Shown: in pieces, positions 21,767-33,700 of the stretch
How the letters are laid out: each line of letters begins with the position of its first letter
How positions within the stretch are numbered: position 1 is the stretch's first letter
NCBI GenBank assembly: GCA_031763025.1
Contig: JASSKH010000019.1
Coordinates: forward strand, 11,220,009 to 11,284,008
DNA from: Macrocystis pyrifera
Taxonomy: Eukaryota; Sar; Phaeophyceae; Laminariales; Laminariaceae
Length of the DNA stretch: 64,000 nucleotides
Direction: 5' to 3'
Notes under the pieces: generated by a model
What the model was told of the DNA's origin: nothing
The model's input: only the letters and a program-made list of their open reading frames with translations
Databases searched by the model: none
Position numbers and translations under genes: made by a program

Positions 21767-24700
21767 CTATGCGACGAAGGTCTGGATGGAATCGCCATAA
21801 CGATGCAAATGACGGGATGTTCGTATGAATACAAGATCGTGTGTGACACGTGCAATCGATGACGGCATCGTCAAACCTTCGCTGACTTCGTCGATGGAAT
21901 TGGACACGGTAGTGTAGTCCATCACCACGTAGATATTAGAGCGAAGGTACATATTACCACACCGCGGATGACGAACAACACTGGCCTTGGTATGTATACA
22001 CCAGAGAAACTGACCAACGTGATTCATCATTTGATGCCATCGCGGTCGACCCATCAACTACTGCGAAGCACATCGCCTCGACGAACAGTGCAACAAACTG
22101 GAAGTTGAACATATACGCACAGTTGGGTGATGTGTAGGTGAATGCCCTCAGCCCGTTGGGGATGGAGGTGACGAGAAGAACATTTCCCGAGAAAAACGTC
22201 CACCTGTAAAATGAGAGAGAGGCCGTAACGTCGACCTAGAGTTAGTCGTACCCCTGACAGCCTTTACCGGAACAAGAGTCAACGGCCGGTACGATTTACT
22301 TCAGCCTTGCCATCGTGTCTAGCTCCACAAGTGCCGAACGCACCAAATCTGCCGCTTAACCCCAATCAAATCGTACTCCATAATGTACCTGGTAGCGATA
22401 TTATGAGTTGCTTGTTATATACATTTCTCAACAGCTTTGGGATGAGTCACAGTGGCCGCGTCTTCTAGGGACTCTCGAAACCATTCGCTGCGCTCGTAAC
22501 ATATCATGCACAAACTCGCAGACAGTGCGAATACCATCAGAAGGCAGCGCAGGATAAAGAACGTACGTACATTGATGTTATTGTTACTCCGATAGAGGAG
22601 GCCATTGTGAGATGAAAACCGGAGATAGCGAGCACGTCGAACAGTGAAACCATCACCCGTGCGACGAGCGTGACGCCACAAGACAGTTGGATGTTGACCC
22701 CCAGCTCCGAAGCGGGTAGGTCTGATCCATCGACGATTCACGAAGACAAAAAGCGGCAAAGAGCGGACGATGAACGGAGAGGGTATATGAGCCGTTTCCC
22801 CTCGGTAGAGGATATATGTGCGAGTCCAACCCACTGTCACTGACGGGGCTATCGACCCGAGAGAGTTCTGTCACAACATCCAACGAATATATCTTTACAC
22901 TGAATCGTTAAGTACCGACGCCCGTGGTGGGATTGGCGTATCACTCCCACCTTAAAGTATCGCTAAAATAAGCTGATGGTTGGGCGAATTACTATTAGTA
23001 GATACCTCATTTATGGGGGGGAAATCGTCATACACATTACTCGAACCCTAACGCTAGTAGAGTTCAGTCGAAACGTTTCAGAGAGACGGCGATATTTAAC
23101 CCGGTAAGATCAGCAGACAATTCGTGTTTCACGACAATGATCGTGATGCTATCTCTAGGATTTGAGTTTTTCCCGGGTTCCACTAATTTATTCTGTCAGA
23201 CTCAGCCTTCTGATGAAAAATAGAGCTCATACAATTTTCCATGTGAGGGTTGTGTCCGAAATGAGCCGTGCTCCGGGGCACAATACCGTGCGACAGCAAC
23301 GGTACCTATACCAACCGAACGCTTATGCGACTCCTCACCTAAGGAGGCGTATAAAATAAAAAGCTGACTTTGACTGCAACTACGGGAGTGCATCCCGATC
23401 TACTATCTGACCCCAAAGCCTATGCATATTAGAAAACACGCTGTGAAAAAACTATTTTTTTAACGGCACATTACAATGGCATTGGGTTGAGAAGCCCAAT
23501 TGTTCATCATACGTAGTTCCGCGAAAACATTGCTCCCCTTATCGAAATACGTGTGCACATATGGCCTTGGGGCCGTTATCGTCGTCCCAAGCCCCTGGAT
23601 CGGCCACATTGATTTTTTCGCGCAAGATCTTTTGTTCATATTTCACAAATTTGTTGTTCAAATATGAGAACGCGTTCGCACATCGTTTTTTGTGTTTTGA
23701 TATTAGTAACAATGGTGACAGAACACTGCAGTATCATGATACAAAACTCATACATCAACAAACAATGGGGAATATAAACCTCTCCGACAATATTGGCTCT
23801 CAAATTCAAACGGAAATTCAAATGGAGTTCGTAATCGGTTGTTTCGTTGGGCCGTCATTTGCGGTGCACTGCGCTCTCTGAGTTTGGGAAACAGGGTTTT
23901 CATAGGCAGCAAGCGGATAATAGCTTTACGTGCTGTCGTTCACCGAAAATCGTGTACGAGAGAAACATAACCGTGACCGAAGTTAGCGGGTAGAAATAAG
24001 TGATAACCAAGTCTGCATCAAATGCATTTTGCTCACGAATTTCTGTCAGGGGGGTCCTATTCCAACAGCGTTATACCTGTTTAGAACCGAACCACGGTGT
24101 ACGGTAGAAGACGCAGCGGGGCAAATTTTGTTACGATCAAACGGATACGGTGCGGTGCGGTGAAAATAAGCAGGAAACCATAACACACAGCGGGGTAAAA
24201 GCGCGTTGTGCAACACCTCGACATTTCCCACTGTCAAGGGATGTTGTTGTGGGCGTGTAACGGTATGGGATGGATGTAAGCTCACCAGACGTGAAGCGAT
24301 GCCAAAGGATGGAGTGCATGATACCCACAACGGTGAACGATACCATCACACCGACTGCGAAGTGGTCAATTATCATCCTCGCCGTTGTGCACATTGGTGG
24401 GTATAGGCCGTCTGCAATCTCCGTCTTGGAGAGCGACCATTCTTCCCACGTGGTCCCGATCATCAACGGTTGGTCTGTAACAATAGTGACGTGGTGTGTA
24501 CGAGAGGAGGCTGTTGAGAGGATGCTGTAAAATGTGAATCAAGGGAAGCTGTCTGCATACGAGTTTTATGGACACCGCACACGATAGATCGTGAAGAATA
24601 CCGTCGAACAGCGGTGGACTACATGTTCTGTTTCGACTGTTCCCGACCTTCAACAACGGCAGATGGCGGCATCGGCGTCTCGCAACATATCACTACGATG

Positions 24701-27700
24701 TGAGTTTCTTATTGTGTACAGTCAGCTTCCAGTTGTTGTTAGTCTTTGTTATAGTTATTCGCGCGGGCAAGCGCACCGCACAACATTGTTGTGCCTCGCA
24801 ACGTACGACAATCATGGCAATGCTACTGCGTGGAGCTCGAAGATGGGCGGTGTATTCCGCCGAAAACCGATCTAGTACTCTCAAGCTGCAGAAAGCCACG
24901 CTCACAAGAAACGTAGCCCGCCCGAACGGCAAATCGTTGTTCAGTATTTGCAGCATGTGTGGTGAAGACCTACATATAACCGAGCAAACAGCTTCTCGCC
25001 CCCCCCCACCAACCGCCAATATTCTTAATAGGGGGCGCCTAGAGTCGCCGGCAGACTCACACACGACAATGACCGGAAGTATAATGGATGAAAGCACGCT
25101 GACCGTAAGGTAGAGCATTTCTGATTCTCGGTCGGCCTGTCGAAACGCGATCGCCATCAGCGTAGTGGCGCAGAACAAGATGCTTAGATTCCACGCCATC
25201 CTCCTGGAACACAAGAATCATAAACGTGGCGTGAATACGTCGGCATGTGAAATTTGGACGATGTCTTTTCCTCGTGGCGGCATGCCCCCCCCGTTGGTTC
25301 CTAGTTGGTGCTGCCCAACCGGCGGTACTCGATCTCGTTGGTCTCTGTAATTAGTATTAACACATTAGACCATATACGGACCGCTGCATCATCGGTGCTC
25401 TACTATGTATTTTCACCTCAACATGGTTGAGAAACGAATCTGGCAACAAAATAGGCCCTAACCCTTCGTCGGCGTCTGAAGCCTTAATTCACCACCGGTG
25501 TACAGTAGTACGGCGGAGGGGTTCCACAGTAGAGGTTGACTCTAACTTTTCTGAGGCTCTTCACTACACGTTACCCGAACACTGCCTTCAGAAAAACTCA
25601 AAGTACATCCCGACGAATAATCCCATGGCCAAAGTATGCAAATACTCCATCTTTCGAGACTAGATTGGCGTTCCGAAAATATTCGGTTGAGGAGCCCCGT
25701 CATTCAGAATAAAATACCAGAAATATGCTACCCCCATCGTAGAACGCGTCCGCGGAATACTTTGGGTCCCAGTACACGATAGCATAGTTGATCCTTATCA
25801 CGAACATGTAGCAACGAAACCACACAATGTTTACAGGTCTTTGTTTTTGCTGCACGGTCACTACTACTGACACACCACACAGCTAATGTGTGCATGCACG
25901 CAGTCTCACATGGCGTACCCGCCCTTAGCAGACCGAGCTAGCAGGGTGGCCGTTATCTTTACAGCAGAAAAGCAGTCCTGTCTCCCTCCTGTTCTCTGCC
26001 CGCTGTTACCTTCAGGATTGCCCTGCTTCTGTTTAACAGGTTGTACCAGGCAAATGACTGACGGTGGGGCTGAACTCGTGCGTGGTGCTGCTAGAAAACT
26101 ATACATATGACCGCGGCCGTAGTTTCAAAAATGGGCGCCATGGTGGCGGTCTCAAAGTGGGCTTTCCCCTCCGTGCCGTTCTTGGAGTAGCACAACGTGC
26201 AGCACAGTCACAGTGGTTTAGGTAGAGACATGCGAACGTCGTTGAGAGTACGTGTGCCGGCCACAAAGCTACTTTTCCGACTAGTGTTAACCCATTAAAC
26301 GAACATTTCACCGTGCATACCCTAATCGGGGTTCGTTTTGCACACACCTGCTGCGGTATGGCTCTAATACATTGTATCCGACTTGCGGAAGCAGCGTTTA
26401 GCTAGGAATGAAATTCGAACCCATGGGCAAGACGCCAACGGAACACAACGGTTGTGGACATGTTTCGTATTGAGTAGCTTCTCAGTAGACAATGTCGCGC
26501 TCATATGACTGATTTAGTCTCAACGCTTAGTCCGCCTCCTGCCACATTATCTCTGTCGACATCCGAATACGTGTGTCAACGCGAGAAGCGGAAGACAAAA
26601 CCCACACGAATACGGCGACAAACAAGTCGTCTGGGTATTCGCCTTTTTGAGGCGCTGGAAACACAAAACGTTGCAACATTATACATCTCGATTTCCGAAG
26701 TCCCTTCGAAAATACTACAACTGCGCACTTCAAAACGCGTCACCTGGATGAAGACCACCTCTTGATGCTTCTTTTCACTCTTACTGGTCGGTCTTGCGGA
26801 CCCCATGTTCCTGTTCTTAGCGTGAACATTTGCCTCCTGTCCCAGGATATTTTCAATGTTTTGGCGGTCTAGCCGCACCTGGACAACGTCATGCACAAAA
26901 ACACCTGCCCTTATACTTCAAGCAGAAAATCACACGAGTTTATCTTATTTCTGACAAAGAGTTTCGCATGCGTACAAACCTCATGTCTCGAGGGCGGTCA
27001 GGCACGAAGCTTGCAGGAAGATACCTTGTTCGACGCCGCTCTTAAACGCTGAGTCCAACGTCATATGTTCGCGCCGGATCTTTGAGAAAGCAAGGTCCCC
27101 ACACCCCAACACGAAACGTCTACTGCAGAAGAGGACGCATGGTCGGCTCGTACGTTTCAGTGTAGTCACTGCGCATCCGTGGACGAGTAGCGCACACTCA
27201 CAAGTGAAAGCGTAAGAAAGCAAAGGAAAACCCTATACAGGCAATCTCTTCCAGGACTGAGATACTATATAGAGTTAGCGTTTCGCCAACCATCTCACCA
27301 GCATATCCAATATCCTGTCCGGCACACTCATATGGCTGGCCGTCGCGGATGCAACCTCTGTGTCAAAGGGAGGTTGGGTATGCGCGGACGTTTTTAACGT
27401 CGGCCCAACCTTCATCGACACGCCACGTCTCATACTGACACGCTCACTCAGGGTGTGTTCGAAGGAACTTGACCACTGTGACCGGAGCCAGCCTGTTGCA
27501 TTTGACGAGTTTGGATCCAAGGCAGGCCGCTGGTGCCGGGGGCATGGGGTTTCTTGACCACTGAAAATGCAACAAACGCGTCACGATTGATCGAGAAATC
27601 AAATTCGCTCTTTTGTGAGTGGGCCGAGTACGCACGGAAGCCCTGGCGGTTGTAAGGGCTACTACTGCCGCTCATGTCTCTTCACGGGAGTGCTTGAGCA

Positions 27701-30700
27701 TGCCATGAGGCGTCTTTCACAAGCAGATGAGGTAGCGAATGAGTTACACGCTACATTTCTGCTGCGTAAATTACCGTACAAACAATATGTCCTTTGCAGA
27801 GAGAGGGTTATAGATGTGGTGGCTTTCGGCGACGACAAACGAACACCGTAAAGCTTGTACATCTAGTCGTCGAGCTATACGCGCAGACACTGCAACGCAC
27901 TAATGTTTAGGGATCAACCGTACCCAGGGGCGGATAGGAGGCTTTGTAACTTCCCGTACGCCACGGTCTCCCCGTCCAACACAAAAACTACATCACGCCT
28001 TCGTCTAGTCTCTAATTCCCACGCATGTGGTTTTGCTACACCAATAGACCTAAATAATATATCCACCGAGCGTTCTTCCCTTTACAGTGTTTGCCTCACG
28101 CACTCATTACCAGTGGCCGTATCTATAGTCGTCAATCAATATATGATATTTTATTCTCACGGTTGGTCAGCAGACGGTCAAAATCAATCTAGAAATAGCC
28201 CTGACGATGTCATGATTATATCTGAACGCGTATGACCACATTAAATTGAGCGTGCGCTTGCCTAGAGTAGAATTGTTCTCTTTCGATGACGTTGACCGAG
28301 TTGTCGCGTCGTCCGTGCAAGCGATGCCGACTAACCCCCCACCAGACGCAATGGCTCTCCGCCGATGATCAGCGTACACTGTGACCCCTCTCGGCCTTGG
28401 AAGGAACCTAACGAGGACGAAAATGTCGACAATCACGCGATAACTCAGCGCTGAGCGACATGTACGGGGAGACGGCAGCGGGTTCGGCTCCTCTGACCGG
28501 ACCAAGTGTGGCTTTTCACAGGCGCTGATAACCTTCGCGCGGCTTCCGAAGGGACATTGTACGGTAACAAACATATTTTTCTGCAACGGCCACTGCATGG
28601 TTGCAGCATCATACGCGTTCGTGTGCGAGTTAAAATTAACGTAATCGTACGGCACCGGTGCATCATGATCCTGCCGGTGCTGCTTGTCGCTCACGCTTCT
28701 GGCAGTCGGTTGGTAGTACCAAAGCTGGGCTTGCGTTGGTCGACATAGTTGGTTGTTGTAAGAGAGACCAAAATATGATGATTGGAAAGAGGTTGTAAGA
28801 GAGACCAAAATATGATATTTGTACAGAGGGCGTTGGTGAATGGCCGCATGGGGGGAGGTCGCTGACCGACATGGTACTTTTCTGATTAATACCACACCAA
28901 TCTGGATGGAAATGAAAAGTCGTTTCGGTATTCGTACATGTGTTTCAACGCTGGTTGTATGTCTGTCCAGAGTTGTGCTTGGTACCAGGTTTGCCTGTTC
29001 GAAGGCCCCATGAACAAAGTGCCCCCATCGCGAGTGTTTAGAACATACACAGGTACTGTACGAACGTTCGTAGGATCGTGATACGTGGCAAAGCTCTCCT
29101 GCTGTGGTAAGAGGTGCAGAGATGCCACCGAGCATCCGTTAAACAACTCGTGATGGTAAAGAAATATAAATGTTCATACCGAGTTATTATACAAACGGCG
29201 TGGCTTGGACAGGCCATGCGGTCGCTATCGACCTAATGTACCGGTGTTATTTTACTGGCAACGAATGTTGGCGGGGGGTTTCTCATACCTAGTAAGCCCG
29301 TCCAACGCGTCAACGGCGTGCCCACAGTACACCACCCTGCCGTGTTTGACGAGGATAGCGTGTGAGAAGAGACGCCAGATCTCCGGCCGAGGCTGGTGTA
29401 TAGCCATGATAATAGTTACCTGGAACGTGTCGTATCAGCATTGCATCGAGCATCGCGTAGTTGTCTTTCACAAACGAGTCGAACGCATCCTTGTCTCCTT
29501 GTGGGGGGACTTCGTCCCTTGATCCTAGACTCAAGAGTTATCATAGGCCGTCAAACACTTGTCGACTGGATACCAAGTTCAGGGACAGTGCGGTCAATAG
29601 TTGGATTTTGGGTTACAGTACCACCGAGAAACAACGTTTAGTCATATCCGCACAAGGATTCAGAATGCCCTGACTACGATATACTAGTTTGGCGGGGTTG
29701 TACACAGTTCCGCCCGGTCAGCTCACTTTCATGGAAATGCGCCTGAGGATAGTTACCAGCTCCAGCGCAGCTGTTGCGTCCACGCCGGAGGTGGGTTCAT
29801 CCAAGAACAGGAGTTCCCGGTGACCTAGGAGTTCCAAACCAAGCATTAAGCGGCGTTTCTGGCCTCCGCTAAGGTTTCCCGCAATTGTGTGCTGGACTCC
29901 AACTAGATATGTATCTTCCATCACTCTGTGGGGAATACACGTGGATATCAGCATGATATCGTGGAAGTCGAATAACGTTGTGTCTGTTTTCATTTCTTCA
30001 ATCGCCAAAGGCGTGCCATGACGGGGGTGGCGCGTTTTCACACTTCTTGGCTCTGGTTGAAGGCGGTCCTTAACGGCGAACTTCTCCATCTCCTCGGAAT
30101 CCCGTTCGTGCGTTCGCTATGAGTTTCGAGAGTACGCCTTGTCCACATATTTTTTTTAACTTTCCCAACAGTCAGGTTGTGGGTGAGGTGTAGAGACTTG
30201 AATGCCATAATATGGTGCAACCCCTACAATAGAATACGCGCCCATGAACATGAATTTATCGAGGCACTGAATATATGTCTGTCTGGTTTAATGCTGGCGA
30301 ACGCCGCAGAATTATTGTTTCCTCGACCAAATTGAGTCCGAAGTCGTACAACACGTTCCTTTGTACGTATCTGGATCGGCCCAAAGGTAGTGGTGAAGGA
30401 GGCCCGTCCGGCTGCCCCTGAATCACAAGCGTCAAACACCAAACACCGAAATTGCCATTCAGCTCTCACGTTTGAACTCGACTCAGTACTTCGTCGAGCG
30501 TGCCCTGCAGTCGAATCATCGCAGCGTACACCAAGTTGTCGAATACGGATAGTCCCGCCAGGTACCCCATATTGCTTTGCCTCATGTAGCCGGCGTTGAA
30601 GATGTAAGTGTCCTGCGCTTTAAAACGTTGTTGGTAGGGGGGACATGTGCTGGGTTCGTAGTCGAGGGATGGAGATTATTTGCGCTGGGTGAAACGTTGG

Positions 30701-33700
30701 TCGCTCGACCAAAAGTAGTGTAACGTAGGAGAGACCAGTCGCGATAACTACTAACTTTAGAACCAGCCGCGGTGAACATGAGCACGGGCTGTGGCATTAA
30801 TCCCCTTTTCTACCCTAGCGATGAAGAGGTGGGGACACTTTCTACATAGGTGTAGAGTCTTTCATTTGTGAGGCCCGGTCTTTACAAACGTTAAGACCTC
30901 ATCCACACGGATGAGGTCGAACAAACATGGAAAACATAACCTTGACAAAACGCTATCATTCACCCTGTGTCAAAGGAGGGCGTACGCATCGCAGAAACAG
31001 GTTTTATATGTCTTGGCCAGACCCTGTTCTTCGTTGCCATATTTCCAGAGCTCCCGTCAGCTATGTTCGTCTCGGCACCGTACATGCAAGCTCTACCGTA
31101 GGTCGACGATCGAGAAGTCCGGACACGCAGTAGCGATTAGCCTTGTTCGGGACAGGGTAAGGTTCGGGAGGATGCCTCAAAATCGTGAAGCAGATGTCGC
31201 GAACCAGAGTATGTTCATCGCGTGCCATAAGTCCAGCGTTAGAAGTACTACGTCGTGGCGGGAAAATGTTTGTCTGACGTGTAAATCTACGGGGAATATA
31301 CCCGGTGTCAGATCATATTGGTGTTCTAAAAGAAAATTGTGGTCAGTACATACGCCGCGAGATTGTTCATCGGGGGCAATGCTGCAGTTGTTCTCAGATA
31401 AACGGTTTGGGCGATTGAGGTACGGACATGTTGAGTTGGGGAGCCCAACAAATATTGAGTTGTTTCCCGTACCGTAGCACACGCCGTGGGTATATCACTA
31501 ATGGCTTGTAGTAGCTAGAGCGCAACTCGGATATGATACAGCTGGTAGCAGCTAGGGAGCAGCTCGGATATGATGCAACTACTTCAGGTGCCCGTTGGTG
31601 AGCGAAAAACACCATCATATGCTCCCATGGTTCAGTTGCTAACGACGTATCATCCCGGGCCTGGAACGTGCAAGGGATGGAAAACGGGCGAATCGAGTAG
31701 TAGGGGCACAATTTGATGATATCGTCCAATCAGCTAGCGCCCATCCGAGGCCCGAACATTGCAACGTCCCCAAGTGTTGCAAAACCGACTGATACGTTCA
31801 TCCATTCCCGGATTCAAGAGCTGTCAACCAATTTCCACGAATGAAAATTGAAGACTTTGGAGACGCCTTTCCAACCTTTTATTTAATATGCATCACGGAC
31901 TAGGTGGTTCTCCGATGGCGAGGTTGACCAGTCCAAGACCAGCCTCAATTTCGTATCTGCGCCTCTTGCTTGCGTTTCGCGTACCAATGCCCATATTTCA
32001 TGTGCAAGTAACATTACCTGCTGATCGGCAATAGATGCCCCTTGAAAAGGATGTCCCCCTCGCAACGGCCTACTGTTTGTCGGCCAGTCAGCAGCTCCAG
32101 CAGCGTGCTCTTTCCTGCGTGCGTGTGCACCATGTGAACGTGTAGTGTTAGGTGTTAGCCGACGCGAATATTTCCCCGCAGACGGGTTGTCTGTAATCGT
32201 CTTCCCTACGAAAGGTGTTCTCTCGTTTTTCTGGGCAAACTGTAAACACCGGGGAGTTTGCCATGAGGAGAGGGAGCACAGGTAGAGACAACAACCAATC
32301 GTATAAGCGGGTAAAGGAGACTCTCATCCCTTCGTCGCTGGACCCTGTACAAAAGGATCCAAATGTTGTTCAGCAACCCATTCGGGAAAGCGTTATTCAC
32401 ACAGCAGTCTTCGGAATCAAATGCAAAATACACATATCACACCTATTCGCAAAATCCGACACATGAGACATGCGCACGTCTATGACCAACGGGCATGACT
32501 AACAGCTTTCCTAGTCCTGTCACACTGTCCTGTTGATAGTGTTTATTATCCGTACAGCATGTAGGTCTAGCAACAACCAAGCCGTAAATATGCTTATCGT
32601 GGCGCTACATGTGATATTCTTGTGCGTCTCTCCATAAACAGATATTTCAGAATGCCCGAACGTACCAAACCCCTGGTTTCCTGTTGTCAACACCAAAATC
32701 ATACTGTAGACCGAAATCTAGAAAAATTAAACAAACTCAAATTTCTATCCATACTGGCTTCACTCCAACATTTTCCGGTAGTCAACACACACCCTTCCAG
32801 TTCAATGGATATCAACCGCATACAATCGAAAAATCAATGCAATGCAGTCAACATGAAAACGGAAATTCTGCAACCCCAAAAAGAAACGTTAATGACGTCT
32901 CTAAGCGCCACTTACTCTGTCTCCGTGGTCGAGAGGTTGATGCATTTCTGAGTTGGTAAAACAGAAGGACAAGTCCCCAAACATCACTAAACCCCGTGAA
33001 ACACACCTCCGGTCAGCCGCCACACTTGCGTACCCTACGCCCGGAAACGCCTGCAAGCTCAGGCCTCCTACTGTTCATTTTAGAAGGTAATCCCAAAAGA
33101 ACGAGTCCGTATCGCATACTCCAAAATACCAAGTGCTGCCCTCCAGTGCTTTAGATTAGGTGCAGCGCAAAATCTAGCCACTGCTTTCACTGCGTTGACG
33201 ATTTCTGCCGAGGCTAGGTTGAGAGCCCCATTAGTGAGCCTACCAACTCGCGAAACGGCCACTTTCATGATGTTTCGTTCGTATGAAATCGTGAACGGCT
33301 CGTTACAGCAGAAAGCAGAACACTCATCCCAAACTCTATCCCGTACCCGTCAGCCGACTGTTTAGCAAACACAGCGTGGGAAATCTATATAGCTCTGTTA
33401 AAATATAGGGTGTCGCGGTGTCAACCATATTTATTTCAATTTTCGACGCTTCTATGATGCACGATCGTCGTATATCTAGTACTGAACAACAATCCTTGGT
33501 GAACATCTACACATGTGAGATAGCAATCGACCTGTCTGCGCTCGCCAGCTCGTGGCCTATCGTAACCGAGACTCTCGTCACCTAACCTAGGCGACTCGGG
33601 CGACGGGCTGCAAACTTCCTTGAGAATCGAACGTACTCTTACATTTTCGGGTCCAGTGTAGAAAAATATACAACAGGAGGTGTGCATCGCGAAACCTAAA

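Noticed and set aside
27910-27990. A minus-strand stretch resembling the ABCG VVYxG turn (LDGETVAYGKL)
   Set aside because: The same segment is already supplied by the phase-consistent exon at 29289-29419.
28167-29135. A 322-codon minus-strand open frame in the ABCG gene
   Set aside because: No ABC or other domain. It contains a short direct duplication, and its neighbouring ABCG exons splice past it in phase.
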